Positions 13,091-24,355 are shown, counted from the stretch's first letter. The stretch is DNA of 64,000 nucleotides from Lentinus brumalis (GCA_001792895.1 MARA01000004.1:2232001-2296000); one strand, 5' to 3'. A program made the numbers and translations. Notes: a model not told the origin generated them from the sequence alone.

Positions 13091-13740
13091 AATCCTCCAC
13101 GCTCCCCTCATGCGACCGCTACCGGTTTCACGAAATGTAACGAACTGCTCTCCGGAACATACTGCCGAGCTACGAGGATACTCCGTTCTTTCTCGCTATC
13201 CCCTTTCGTATGTTTGCTACATATTATCGTATTGCACCCCACGACGGCGGCGCGTTTCTACGTGGCCTCCCCGCTCACCAGATACCCTCATCCCTCATCC
13301 CTCATCCCCACAATCGCACTGTCGCCATCCTCGTCACTCACCTCCACCACCTTCCAATATCACGTTTGTCGTCGTGCGCACTCTCTTATCTGTTCCTATC
13401 CTCCACTAAAAGTTGGACGCGGTCCGGGCCGTAGGACAGTATCGAGCTATGATACTGTACTCAAGGGTGGCTGGTTGGTTTCGCATCTCTCGTCTTTTAC
13501 TTTTTCAATCTCTCCATATCCAAGTCTGGTCGCGTACTATGTATTACATACTGGAGGTCGTGTACATGGCCACTGAAACATAGAAGAATAACGCCGAAAT
13601 GTGTCCGCGAGCGCAGATCAGTTAAGGCTGCTGGGAGAAGTCCGCAGGCAAGGATACCCTACACATTATCGAACGAAATCACTGAGAAGGTATAGTACAG
13701 GGCATACATACAGGAGAAATAAGTTACTGACAGGGTCAGG
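13091..13740. other. Intergenic between convergent genes
   Basis: Shared 3' flank of the Puf gene (+) and the histone deacetylase gene (-). No additional gene seen. Confidence 0.6.
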
Positions 13741-15819
13741 TCAGTCGTCCTTGATATCGACGTCCATCTCGTCCTCAGGAGGTTCAAACAACTCCTCATC
13801 TTGTCGACCAGCAGCCATCGCCTGGGACAGATCGAACGTGCCATTCTGCGCTCCAGCCCGCTCCCTCTCTAGTATCACCTGCTGCAGCGCAGAGTCCCAC
13901 CGTGCCGCGCCGCCAAAGAAGTGCCTCCGCGTTCCGCGCGTGACAGAGTCACTGTTTGCCCATGGCTCATGTCCACACCCGAGGTCGTAGTACCCGTTCT
14001 CGCGCTCCTCTAATCGAGGTTCATCGTAGTACTCGCCCGTGAGGAGGCTCATGCGCTTCTTCCCACTCCGAACGTTGTGAGATTGGGCGCGACGGCTGCG
14101 TGAGCGAGTACGAGTAGTAGGGGCCTCGGACTCTTCTCCAGACTCGGACTCGGACTCGGGTTGCGCCATGGATTCTTGGAGGTTGTATACGAAACGCGCG
14201 TGCTCTGGTTCGTGCGGTTAGTAATGTACCTCACGATTATGCGAATGTTGCGACTTACGGGCCAGCTCCTTGTCCAGATCGTCCGTGTCGTCCAGAGGGT
14301 CCTGCTCGTAGGCGCTTCCAACTCCAAGATGCTCCCCACGCTCTCTTCAGGTACGGTTTGCAGCCCCGCAGCAGGTGCAGGCTTCAACTCAGACAAGTAC
14401 TGGAGCGCCTCCGTACTGTGTATTGATCGCTTTAATGAGGCCGCCAAGAAGACGATAGCTTGTACTCACCGAACTTTATCCAGCTCACCAGTGTTCAGGT
14501 CTTCTACGTTGCTCGCTAGCACTTCTAGACGGTACCGCGGCCCGAACCACTCGAAGTACTCGTTCCAGGGCAAGTTGAGGTCGATGTCGTTTTCGATGCC
14601 CAAGGCGCATGCCGTCTCGTACGTCCAGGTCCGCGCTACGTTCTTCACTGTGTATCCGCCACCACCCAGGAGGAGCAGGGGGATGTTCTTCTTGCGGATA
14701 TACTGCACGCAGCTCGCATGGCCCTGCATGGTAAGGTTCAGGCATCCGAGCTTGTCTCCGGAAAGCGAGTCCGCGCCGCACTGAAGGACGATCGCGCTGG
14801 GCTGGAAGATTTCAAGGATCTTGTCGATAATCTGGGGTCGGTGCCAGGCGTGAGCTCATCCCTAACGACCCATAGCCTCAGCCCTGTTCTGCGGAGGGAG
14901 GCACCCCAGGCGAAAAGTATCACTCACCGGCTCGAATACACTCCTGTATGCCTCGTCTGTGATTCCATCCTTCAGTGGCACATTGAGTGCATAACCGCGC
15001 CCCTTCCCTCTACCCCTGTCGCGAGCGGTGCCGGTGCCGGGGAAGTACTCGCCGAACTTGTGGAAGGAGCACGTCATGACGCGGTCAGTGGTGTAGAATG
15101 CCTCCTCAACACCGTCTCCGTGGTGACAGTCAATATCGATGTACAGGACGCGAGGGACAGAGCGCAGCATTTCGAGGATGGCGAGAACGATGTCGTTGAT
15201 GTAGCAGAAGCCGGATGCCTCGCGCTTCTTGGCATGGTGTAGTCCTCCAGCCCAGTTGATAGCGATGTCAGTTTGGCCGCTCATGAGGCGCTGCGCAGCG
15301 GCTGAGGTACAGAGGGGATGTGTTGGATTGACGGATGATATGGAGAGGCTAGGAAGGAGAACATACCTATAGATCCCCCGGCCGAGATGGAACAAAACTC
15401 GAACACTCCTTCGAAGGCAGGATTGTCCTCTCCCACCAGGAACTGTGTCCCTTTATACGTGAGTTGCTCTACGTTCTCCGGGGTGACTCTTGAGAGGAAG
15501 CGGACGTATTCGTCGGTGTGGAATCGGGTCATCGTCTCGGCCGTCGCGCGTTTCGCTCTCTATCCAGCAACCATTGAGCGCGTCCTGTGGCCAGTGATTC
15601 GTATGAAAACATACCAGAACGTGCATCTTTGGCAACATGTCATATGCAGTGAGCAGCTCATGTGTTATGCGCATTCGCTGAGGCTTCATGGGGTGCGAGA
15701 GGCCATAGCTGTATGCACCCACATCCGCTGTTCACCTCGTTGTGAGCTCACCGCGCTCCCGTGCACGAGGACAGGCTGCACTTACGGTCATAGTAGTACG
15801 TGACGCGCCGTTTGGACAT
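13741..15819 (-). CDS. Class I histone deacetylase (Rpd3/Hos2 group)
   Basis: Zinc-dependent lysine deacetylase removing acetyl groups from histone tails, normally inside a corepressor complex. Exons on the minus strand: 15786-15819, 15615-15727, 15367-15559, 14928-15301, 14470-14831, 14259-14415, 13741-14204. Key motifs are present: [13 protein letters not shown], the active-site stretch [34 protein letters not shown] with metal and catalytic Asp/His, [19 protein letters not shown] and [17 protein letters not shown]-terminal acidic tail ends in [10 protein letters not shown]. In exon 6 the frame breaks at the C run 14334-14337 (GGGG on the coding strand). One extra G there joins the conserved upstream part to the acidic tail and makes the last intron phase correct. 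Without it a different 52-residue tail ends at 14049. With the base restored the protein has about 565 aa. The gene is divergent from the one at 16005 (185 bp apart). Confidence 0.92.
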
Positions 15820-16004
15820 GGTCGAGGATGGAAGAAAAGTTGAGCAGAGCGCTGCGAATGCCGTCGACATCGCCGTGCTCGAGACGGCGTCACCGGCCCG
15901 AGACGCGCCAACCCGCGTCTTGTTCACTTCAAGTTCCTCTCCACCGACTGCCCTGTCTGTTGCTGGCGACATATTCCTTCAGTACGCGCATATACCTGTT
16001 TGCT

Positions 16005-16755
16005 ATGGGATCTTCTGCCTCCAAGCCTGCTGCTCGAAAGCTCGCGCGAGCTCCACCGGCCTGGGCTGGCGCAAGGACACCTGGTTTCGGTGACCAGCCT
16101 CACTCTCATGCGCGGCCGGCACCGCAAGCCAGCGAGAGCAAGGACGATGGTGAGTGTGTGTACGGACACGGTGATGGGACTGCCTACTCATGATATTACT
16201 AGCTATCACACGGGACTCCCAAGACCCGCACTTTCTTGCCAACCTGAGTAGGCTTGGTCCAGTTACTGTGGATCATCATATGCAAACCATACGTCCGGTG
16301 AGTGCAGGTTCCTTCTGTGATTTACCGCATTGCTGACACCGTTCATCTGGAGGCGGCCGCTTCTGCTCAGCAGCTGCATCAAACACGGTTGCGTTCTGAG
16401 GACGAAGCGCGTTCGTCACGGCCAACTCAGAATCGTTTGGTGGCGTCATCTCTCCTGGAGCTCCTAGAGGAAAGGAAGCATGTCTCTACGCAGAAGGAGA
16501 TAGCAGAACTCGCAAAGCAGTACAGCATAGACCTGGAGAAGCTGGAGCGACTTGCACGTCACGTCAACAGCGTCAGCGTCAACCAGGACACGGTGAAGAG
16601 ATGGATCGGTCAGGATGGTGCAGAGAACGTGACGATGATTGTGAGTCTCCCAGTTTCCGTCGCTTCTGTTGATGAGATTCTAGCATCGACTGCAGGCCTC
16701 CTGGGTAAACCCAAAGATAGAGAGGGAAAGGCCAGCGTTAGGTTCAGGTCCCTGA
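16005..16755 (+). CDS. Conserved fungal protein with possible N-myristoylation site
   Basis: Predicted 195-aa protein from exons 16005-16149, 16203-16297, 16353-16640 and 16696-16755, phases consistent. It begins MGSSASKP, a good N-myristoylation context (Gly2, Ser6), followed by a basic, Pro/Ala-rich disordered segment. Next comes DPHFLANLSRLGPV, a motif that I recall from unnamed fungal proteins. An alpha-helical region follows (LLELLEERKHVSTQKEIAEL, then QYSIDLEKLERLA) that resembles a small helix-turn-helix fold. The end contains SWVNPKIERE. No enzymatic motif is visible. It shares a short (185 bp) divergent promoter with the deacetylase. Function unknown; the gene itself is well supported by splice phases. 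Confidence 0.7.
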
Positions 16756-16919
16756 ATTTCGGTTGCCCTCGCGAAATCCGCGCGCACGAGGTCACAATGT
16801 CCCTATACTACGATAGTAATGTCCGACGCATCTCCATGTAAGTACACGCTGCGAATGGTTAATAAGAAGTCCCCCGATCACCCATGAACCCAAATAAACT
16901 CTCAAGAACCCAGCAATAA

Positions 16920-17839
16920 CTACAAGGGCAACGTACTGCTAGTGGCGGTATCACTAATAGCATCCTTCTGGAACCTCTTCCTGACGACATTCTTGATCAA
17001 CCCCATTGTGGTCAGCACTACCTCTCCCGCAACACCGGCCATGAAAGCGTGCAACGGGTCCAAGGCGAATTCCTCGGGGGTGTATGGCGCGGAGAGAAGC
17101 CAGAAGACCTTGCAACCAATTGGAGCGGCGGAGAGACGCGGTGCATACTTGAGGAGGAGGAGAGCGTAGCGATTCTTCGGCGTGATACGCTTGATGAACT
17201 CGTTCGCAGGTGCTGTACTGCCCTCGAGAACAGTCCGATCAAACGTGAATGGAATGGAAAGCACGAAGGTGATGAATGGGGGAAGGTTGACGATGAAGGC
17301 CCCCAGGGCGGCGAAGATCATGGTGTTGTCCAGCTTCATATCGTAAAACGCGTTGTCGATGGACAGGGGAACGGTCTGGCGGAGGACGAGGTGGCCGATG
17401 ACGATAGTGAACCAGTGGGAAAGGGCCATGATGAAGGAGGCGAGCGCGACGACGAAGATAATCACGAACGTGAGGCCACAGAGCTTGAGGAAACGTTTGA
17501 GTCGATCGATGATGTGCGGGTATGCCTCTTGGAACCTTAACTGTGCCTTTCGTTGCATCCGATAACCGAACTCGACCAGACGAACAATTGGAGGGCTCGC
17601 GGTCCAGGTTCGTGCAGAGACGGTCGATGTCGGGATATCGTCATGTTTCACCGACAACTCGGGATGTTTCTCTATGAGTCCCTTCGAGCTGCTGCGTTCT
17701 CCTGACTCGATGTCCGTTGCCGCGCTCTCGACGTCTGCCGACGAGAGTAGGCCTTCTGCATAACGCCAGAAGCATCCTAGTTAGCAGCATTTTAGCGTAC
17801 AAGAACTGTTCGGACGACACCTTTCTCTATCGTATCCAT
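16920..17839 (-). CDS. Membrane protein, family member A
   Basis: Two exons: 17821-17839 (MDTIEK plus one base) and 16920-17755, giving about 284 aa. The intron has a clear GCTAAC branch site and CAG acceptor. After a Ser/Glu-rich 60-residue N-terminus there are at least three hydrophobic segments: LCGLTFVIIFVVALASFIMA, the stretch MIFAALGAFIVNLPPFITFV, and MAGVAGEVVLTTMGLI. The motif VIGHLVLRQTVP followed by ALGAF is shared with the proteins at 18459 and 19710, which lie on the opposite strand, so this is an inverted member of the same local family. No signal peptide or catalytic motif is seen. Function unknown. Confidence 0.75.
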
Positions 17840-18458
17840 GGCCTGGAGCAGCGCTGGGAGCGATGGTGGAAGGGCGGCTGGCAGATGCGGGCGGAAGTGG
17901 AAGAGGATGCTGCCCTATAAGTAAGCAAGTCCTTGTAACCAGACCAAGCCTACCAAGCTGAGGCACTTGACAGTTGCGTGACAGACCGCGTGGGACCGCC
18001 TTCGCGGATGGTCACTGAATGGTCTCGTGGCGGTGCCACGCGGCGGACGCCCTCAACCACACACTCATCGATCGACTCGGACTAGAACCATTCGCCAGTC
18101 CAGCCGATCCTGCTGCCGTCTTCGTGGACTTCACTATCACCTGGTAGAAAATGCAGAAGGCTGTGGAGCCCTTGTGAAATATGGAGCTCTTCGATGCGGC
18201 TATTTACGAGGAAGATCAAGGAAGCCGTACGACGGGTTCGGTCGGCGAGCTATACATATGATATATCCATTAGTGCTAACTTCGCAGGCTGTCAGCTGCT
18301 CCCCCGGCGACATGCCACAGGTACATAAGGGAAACACCATGTCTGCGCGTTCCTGTAATCCTACTTCTGCGAGCCTCCGTCGGTATGTACCTCTCTAACC
18401 CCCGGATGTGTGGTGCTGAAGCTCGAGCCTTCCAGCCGGCGACACACGCACCTCCAAT
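17840..18458. other. Divergent intergenic region between family members A and B
   Basis: Probable shared promoter region for two divergent members of the membrane-protein family. No gene seen inside. Confidence 0.5.
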
Positions 18459-19223
18459 ATGTCGTCGTCCACATTTTTTGCGGCGGCTATGGTCCCAACA
18501 TCTAAGGACTCCAGACGCCAAACCTCCTGGCGTAATGACGTCCCCCATGGTAGAGAGGATGGCCGGTCGAGCCGCAAGCAGAGATGGGGGCGAGCTGCCG
18601 TGCTCGGCCTTTCCGCCCTCACATGCCTAGCTGCGGTTCTATGCAATCCGATCGCAATCTCGTTTGGGCATCTCTGTCTCTGCTACATCCCCGGCCCTCT
18701 ACACTTCCTTCTACCCCGCAGCGCCTTCCTGAATGCTAGCCTGGAGTCAACCTTCGGCATCGCTGCGCTTGGGACCGTCGTCACCGCAGTTCCCCTGTTC
18801 GTCGACGCGATACTCTTCTGGCATCAAGTGGCAGATGAACAGACATACCCCACTATCCCCTCCTTGAAGCAGCTATGCCAGCTCACGCCTCGCTCCGTAT
18901 CGTCCCGCGCTCTAGCTCTCCTCTGGGAGTGCTGGCTGATTCTAGCCGGTCCTATCGGCTTGTTCGTCTACTCCGCGTTTTATATCGAATCGGACGACAC
19001 TCTGGGTGCGGCGGGGCTAGTCCTTGCTGCAACGGTGGGACGGTTGTCCGTATTGGCTGTCACATGGGTTTTTGGACGCTGGTGTACCCCCCGTGCCCCA
19101 GTGCAGGTGGACGCGTCTGAATTGGAAGCCGAACTCGAACACCTGCGCGCGGAAGCATGGGAGGGAGATGCAATGCAACCTGTTGTGGCGGCAGCCGCTG
19201 AGGAGGGACTGCTCAGGAAGTGA
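18459..19223 (+). CDS. Membrane protein, family member B
   Basis: Single-exon 254-aa protein. A polar, basic N-terminus (about 45 residues) is followed by hydrophobic stretches LGLSALTCLAAVLCNPIAIS, STFGIAALGTVVTAVPLFVD, ECWLILAGPIGLFVYSAF and LGAAGLVLAATVGRLSVLAV. The blocks ISFGHLCLCYIPGP, FGIAALGT and AGPIG recur in members A and C. The C-terminus is Glu/Ala-rich. A second ATG eleven codons in could also serve as start. I do not recognise a named family. Context is the same-strand array 18459-23399. Confidence 0.72.
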   Translation: MSSSTFFAAAMVPTSKDSRRQTSWRNDVPHGREDGRSSRKQRWGRAAVLGLSALTCLAAVLCNPIAISFGHLCLCYIPGPLHFLLPRSAFLNASLESTFGIAALGTVVTAVPLFVDAILFWHQVADEQTYPTIPSLKQLCQLTPRSVSSRALALLWECWLILAGPIGLFVYSAFYIESDDTLGAAGLVLAATVGRLSVLAVTWVFGRWCTPRAPVQVDASELEAELEHLRAEAWEGDAMQPVVAAAAEEGLLRK

Positions 19224-19709
19224 GGCATCAGGTATGGTGGGGGGCAGGTTACAATGATTCAGGTGATTGTGCTCTATCTTCGTGTATGCTCGTGGGCGGT
19301 GTACGTGCTGGAGACTGCATCCTGGATGCATGGCTGACTTCGCCGCCGGACATATCCCATGTGCGTCTAAGTCTTGGGTAAGGGCATAAGTACAGGGTCG
19401 GGATTAGGGCGACTAAACCTGACTGTCCTGGCTATATGGACGACGTAACACCGCAGTCCTAGGCGGGCTACCCGGTCATTGCCCCCAATTGAAACGAAAG
19501 ACAAACGCCCTCTTCCACACCGAGCGATTCCCATGCCGTCAGGTCCCATCCAGATCCGGTCGTGGGTATGTCATTGATATTGTCTCGACTGCGCTGCAGA
19601 TAAGGTCCACAACTTGACTTCTGCGCTCAAGCAGATGGTGAGCAAGACGGGCTACTGAGTCGTACGGGATACATATACTGATTCAAACTGACAGCGAGCG
19701 GTTCGCTTC
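19224..19709. other. Intergenic between family members B and C
   Basis: No gene seen; short open frames lack protein-like features. Confidence 0.5.
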
Positions 19710-20378
19710 ATGGCGTCCGCCACTGAACTCGAGGAAGGCGCTATTCCAGGACCTTGCCTCAAGCCCGAAGGATCGTCGGAAAATGCGTCCTTCGCCGATA
19801 CTGCGACGACAGAAAGGAACACCGATGAGCTGATGGAGATGGTGAAGCAGCCGTGGGGCATAGCCACGTCGTTCTTCTGGTCAATTTCCAGCTGCCTATC
19901 ACTCCTCCTCTACAACACGGTCATCATCTTCAGCGGACACCTTATCCTCCGCTACATCCCTATACCCGCCAACCTCCTCCCCTCTCGACGTCCCTTCGTC
20001 GTTTCCAGGCTGACGCCGACGCTCGGGATTGCTGCACTTGGAACCGCCGTCCTCGCTATCCCCGTGTTCGCCACGGCCATGGTGGTCGTCGGGTTCGTCG
20101 TCGGCATGAAGATGAAGTCTCTAGTTACTCTGAAGGCGGTAATTCGCCTGGACCATGCTCTGCGCTCATCGCGCATCGCACCGCCACACCCGGAGACACT
20201 CTTCTGGCACGTCTGGATGGTCGCCGCGGGACCTGTCGGATCCTTCCTCTATGACATCCTCTTCCCTAACTCGAAGAATCATTTGAGCATGGTGGAGACG
20301 ACCATAGCAGCCGCAATCCCTCGAGCACTCTGGCTCGGGATCGGGATCGCTCGCAGCGGGTCTAGGGGGCAGGAGTAG
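19710..20378 (+). CDS. Membrane protein, family member C
   Basis: Single-exon 222-aa protein. An acidic N-terminus of about 50 residues precedes four hydrophobic segments. Shared motifs are IIFSGHLILRYIPIP, TLGIAALGTAVLAIPVFATA and VWMVAAGPVGSFLYDILFP. These align with the same three positions in member B and more distantly in member A. The protein ends soon after the last membrane segment (ALWLGIGIARSGSRG). Unknown function; the conserved GHLxLRYIP and GPxG positions suggest structural roles in the membrane. Confidence 0.72.
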   Translation: MASATELEEGAIPGPCLKPEGSSENASFADTATTERNTDELMEMVKQPWGIATSFFWSISSCLSLLLYNTVIIFSGHLILRYIPIPANLLPSRRPFVVSRLTPTLGIAALGTAVLAIPVFATAMVVVGFVVGMKMKSLVTLKAVIRLDHALRSSRIAPPHPETLFWHVWMVAAGPVGSFLYDILFPNSKNHLSMVETTIAAAIPRALWLGIGIARSGSRGQE

Positions 20379-21078
20379 TACAACCTGCCGATGTCGCCAT
20401 AGCGGCAGCTCAGCAGCCCGAGTTCTCCGATGCGGCAGCTGCGTCAAGGTCAAGGGACGGACTCGAAGAAGCTCCGACAGACACGATCTGAAATCATGTT
20501 GTAGTGCAGACTTAAGTTGCGATATAGCGGTGTAGAATGAGTCCTGAAGGCGGCGGAGGTTGTGGTTTACAGACCGAGCCCGAACGACGGTGACTCCGAT
20601 GCGGACTCAGCTGGACTCAGCGGCGACGCCATCAGTCGGGGTGGCGGTGCGATGTTGAGAGCATCACTGATCAGGCGCCTCTATTTGGAAATCTCACTGA
20701 ACTACATACTTTCAACCACCATTTTCTTCCCACCCGACAAACCCCACTTCGGTCATGATATTTCGAATCTGTTGCACGTTGTCACAGGCAGCTCGGGGGA
20801 CTGGGACAACGATACGGCGCTCGGAGGAATCAGTAGTGACTGGCTGTGATTGACGTGATTATCGTAAGTGTGAAATGCCGCCCGTCTTCGGAGAGAAGCT
20901 CTCGCAGGCGCAGTATCGCCGCTCCGTGATACACCGCGTCCCCCTTTGTTGCGGCTTGTACAATGACTGGGCTGCCGTATGTCCCTTGACTCAAGGTACG
21001 TCGTCATGGTTGCCTACGTATAGCTTCAACCTCCTCTCATTGTTCACTGTTCCAAAGTCGACGACATCGCCCTCAATC
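20379..21078. other. Intergenic between C and the broken member D
   Basis: No supportable gene. A 95-codon open frame at 20562-20849 has no hydrophobic segments like the neighbours and is probably chance. Confidence 0.5.
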
Positions 21079-21783
21079 ATGATCGAATTGACACGATCGA
21101 ACGACGATGCGATAGCCCGTGCTGACGCCGAGGGTGACGGCGGGCCCGACCCAGGGCCCAGAATATCCACCGCCCAGTCGAGTACGACGACCAACTTGTT
21201 GTCCTCTCTCACTACTATCGTCCTCATCTACATCACTTTTGCGATCCTCCTTGGTCATGCTGCCCTGTGTTGCATTCCCGTCTACCCTTCTTCTCCCCGA
21301 CCTCATCACCACTCTCCGTCTCGCCATCACCGCTTCAGTCCTCGCTATCACTCTCCTCGTCGCAACATCTCTTTCTCTCTCAGAAAATGTTGTATATGAG
21401 GCAGGGTTCTCCGGATCAAGGCATACTAGAGCGGCACAAGTGTCACAGGGTCTACCACGGCCGGTGTCCCCTGCGTCCACGCCCTCTTATGGCAGGCTTG
21501 GATGGTATCTACGGCTCCCATGAGGCCGCTACTCTACGGTGCTGCGCTCGCCGGAGTCGCGGGAAGAGTCACTTCAATTGCTGCCGAGCGCGTTTGGCGT
21601 TCCATAGCTCAGCCAGATACAGAGGCGGAAGCGAAGCCCAGATACTTCTCTGCGAAAGACCCATCGGGAGCGGTACGATCATCCCACTACTTATCTGCGT
21701 ACCTGACTTTCATGTCCGGTCCCTTCGACGAGCACCCCCTTGGAAGCAAGGCTCTGATGCCTATGCAAGTCAAACGCAGATAG
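21079..21783 (+). pseudogene. Broken membrane-protein family member D
   Basis: The frame starting at 21079 encodes an acidic N-terminus and a membrane segment ending in ILLGHAALCCIP, which matches the GHLxLRYIP block of B and C. The continuation (LRLAITASVLAITLLVATSL, matching the GIAALGT segment) lies in the next frame from about 21285. The last part (HALLWQAWMVSTAPMRPLLY, matching WMVAAGPVGSFLY of C) returns to the first frame after about 21440. Ordinary introns did not reconcile these shifts, so I read this as a frameshifted relict. An unusual intron structure remains possible. Confidence 0.5.
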
Positions 21784-22646
21784 TTACTCGGTTGTGATCG
21801 TGACTGGCTGCTGCCGCCGCTCAAGGGGAGTACATACGTACAGCTCGTGTGAGTACCCCAAATTCTCTCATGGCTTGCAAGTGAATGAGCAGTTATCCAC
21901 AAGGTCACATCGATGTCCGGCAGACGGACGCCTAGGCGTGTAAGAGGTGGGGCATCATGTTCTCTCGCAAGCATCATCGCTGTGATGTCTCGCCCGCGAT
22001 GCTTTTACTCCCCGTACGATAGTACTGATTACCTGGTTATCTACCGTCCAGTCGCTCCGCCCCCCGGCGTTCTTCCCACCGGGAAGCCCTGATCTTCTCC
22101 AGATCCTGAGCAAGGTGCGCTTACATTGACGCAGAACAGGGACGTCATGCGGCACCTCGCACACGCAAAAAATATCGGACCGCCAGTGGAAAGAAGACAC
22201 GTACGTAGGTCCCGGATTCCTCATTGGCTGCAATACGCCGGTCATATGCACACGGCAGACACGGCCGACCATCCGAGGGCCTATGCCTGCCAGTGCGCTC
22301 ATTCTATCTGGATGCGCGCGTGCTGCAACCTCGGACGCTGGGCAATTTCGGATTCGGGCTCTGTATCCGCGGAATGGGAATTGCCGTCTTCCAGATCCAC
22401 AAGCTGACAGCAGAGCTGTCAGATGGAGATGTAAGTGGATATCTGGATGTCAGGTGAGTAACATCCACACGTTGCGGCTGGCCCATGGCTGGTCGCTCTT
22501 CTGGCCATACTAGTATTTATGGCTGGCCGGCCCCACACAGGCTCCCATACCGCACGGTCCCTCTTTATACCGCGAAAGGTATGACACTATACCCAGCAAT
22601 TCTCATCGATAACTAACAGTAGGCTTCAACAGCTAGTGTCGACATC
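21784..22646. other. Intergenic, possible further relict
   Basis: No intact gene. Around 22290-22450 one frame reads SFYLDARVLQPRTLGNFGFG and then GMGIAVFQI, faintly like the middle block of the neighbouring membrane proteins. The match is too weak to annotate. Confidence 0.4.
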
Positions 22647-23399
22647 ATGGTGCCGCCTACGCCTACGCCAGCGAAGGACTCAGGTAGCCCAACCCCAATT
22701 CGCACCGACGCGCCCCAGTCAACCTGTGGCCCTCATACAACTTATAACGACCATGCCAGACACGAAGCGTCTACAACGGCTCTTCGAGACGTCGCGCTGT
22801 CGGAGCCTCGCAGGAAGCTCGCGGCGCGGATCGTTTCGGCGCTCTGCATCGCAATATACTCTCTCATCACCAAGGCCATCATCGACATATGCTCAGTCCC
22901 ACTCGGACTGAGCCTGTTGTCCTGCGTGCCATTCGCTGGCAGACATTTTGTGGCAGCATCCTACTCCATGGTGCTAGTCATATCGTCCATATACGCATGG
23001 ATGATCTTCGTCCTTTCCTTCCTCCGCTTGTTTGCGCCTCTCTTCATCGCCGTGTGCTGCGTGCAGTGCCGCGTTGACCTACTCTATAGGCTGCACGACG
23101 CATACTGCACCGAGGAAGTCGGTGCATGGAACAGGCCCTCTGTGATCCGGGCAGCCCTGCTAGAGGTCCTGAAGGCCATCGGCTTAGCTCTCTTCTCCTT
23201 TGCCTCCCGCTTCTCGGCAGAAAGCGACACCGCCCACATACTCACTCCCGGCCAAGCATTCCTGTCCGCGCTGGTCGGGAAGGCCACGATCGGTGTCGTT
23301 CTCGTCTGGCTCATATCGCAGGGCCCTTTGGCGCGGGATATGGAGGATTGCGAGAGCGGCTTGGACGGCACAGACGAGCTGTCCGACGGCGACGATTGA
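22647..23399 (+). CDS. Membrane protein, family member E (divergent)
   Basis: Single-exon 250-aa protein with the same plan as its neighbours: a 65-residue polar N-terminus rich in Pro/Thr/Ser, then hydrophobic segments IVSALCIAIYSLITKAIIDI, SYSMVLVISSIYAWMIFVLS, LKAIGLALFSFASRF and FLSALVGKATIGVVLVWLIS, and an acidic C-terminus (ELSDGDD). Sequence motifs shared with B and C are weak (SLLSCVPFAG in place of LRYIP), so membership is inferred from position, size and topology. Start ATG follows CATC and fits the downstream frame. No known domain recognised. Confidence 0.68.
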   Translation: MVPPTPTPAKDSGSPTPIRTDAPQSTCGPHTTYNDHARHEASTTALRDVALSEPRRKLAARIVSALCIAIYSLITKAIIDICSVPLGLSLLSCVPFAGRHFVAASYSMVLVISSIYAWMIFVLSFLRLFAPLFIAVCCVQCRVDLLYRLHDAYCTEEVGAWNRPSVIRAALLEVLKAIGLALFSFASRFSAESDTAHILTPGQAFLSALVGKATIGVVLVWLISQGPLARDMEDCESGLDGTDELSDGDD

Positions 23400-24355
23400 T
23401 TTCGACCTCCCCACGGTCACCACAGCTCAGCCATTGGTGAGTCGACCTTGCTACATTCACTGGTCGAGACCCTTCATTCAACTCATCTCCGTTACTGTCC
23501 AGAGTCCACTGCGAAGATGTGACTGGAAGTGCATCCCCGGAGACCAGTGAGTTGTGCTGCATGGAAGTGGGCATTCGATGTTCTGGTGAGTAAGTGTCTG
23601 TTTCGTCATGAGTTACATATCTCTGGTCTGTTTATGCCGGAGCGCTTCCCGAGTCTCAGTTTTTCGTATCAAGGTGTCTCGCTGCTTGCCGAATCTATCA
23701 GCATTGAGTGCTACATCAGATGGAGAACGATTAAGGAATGCAGTCCCAAAAGCGTACCACTTGCATCCAATATCACCTCAGCCCACGGTCACCCCGGGCA
23801 CTCGGACGCCCATTATTGACATGCACATCAGGATGTCGCCGACTCAGACTCAGAGGGGTGATGTCTTACGAACTAACTCTGCATCACGATTTGTAGGGTG
23901 CGTCATGATAGCGCACAGCTTAGTTCGTGATCGCCCCAGACATTGGGCTTAGCATCAAAGGGTCGGTGAGATCATAGGTAATACTTAGAGTACTTACTTA
24001 TTACATGAGTAAGGCAGTCACTTAAAGTGAGTACCCTAAGATGATAGGCCGGGCCATGTCCAACACTCCGCCTCAGGCATGAGTACGGGAGATCTGTCAG
24101 CAACCCTCGCAGATGGCGACTGGTCCCTAGAGCGTGACGGTCGTGCGTGCCAGATGGGCGTTCCGGAAGGCCGGTAGGATGTGACCGGCGCGGACGTCAC
24201 ACTTCTGCAGAAAATGTCGCTCTCCCGATTGGCGCGTCAGACCTGCCTCGCACTGCAGTACGCTGCATCGTTCCGTCTCTTAGACTTACTTACCTTGCAC
24301 TAGTACGCCCCTTTCTCAGCTGCATTGACTCTGATTTCTGCCTCAACGAACTGCA
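23400..24355. other. Intergenic, FMP25 promoter side
   Basis: About 950 bp with no supportable gene. It contains an AT-richer patch (23970-24040) with imperfect inverted repeats of the words GTACTTACT and AGTGAGTAC. Confidence 0.5.

Noticed and set aside
12206..13111. Long minus-strand frame (301 codons)
   Set aside because: It is a shadow of the Puf gene, whose frame carries recognisable Puf repeats and a Gln-rich tail.
20562..20849. Possible small gene between membrane-family members
   Set aside because: No membrane segments or shared motifs and no support from splice signals.
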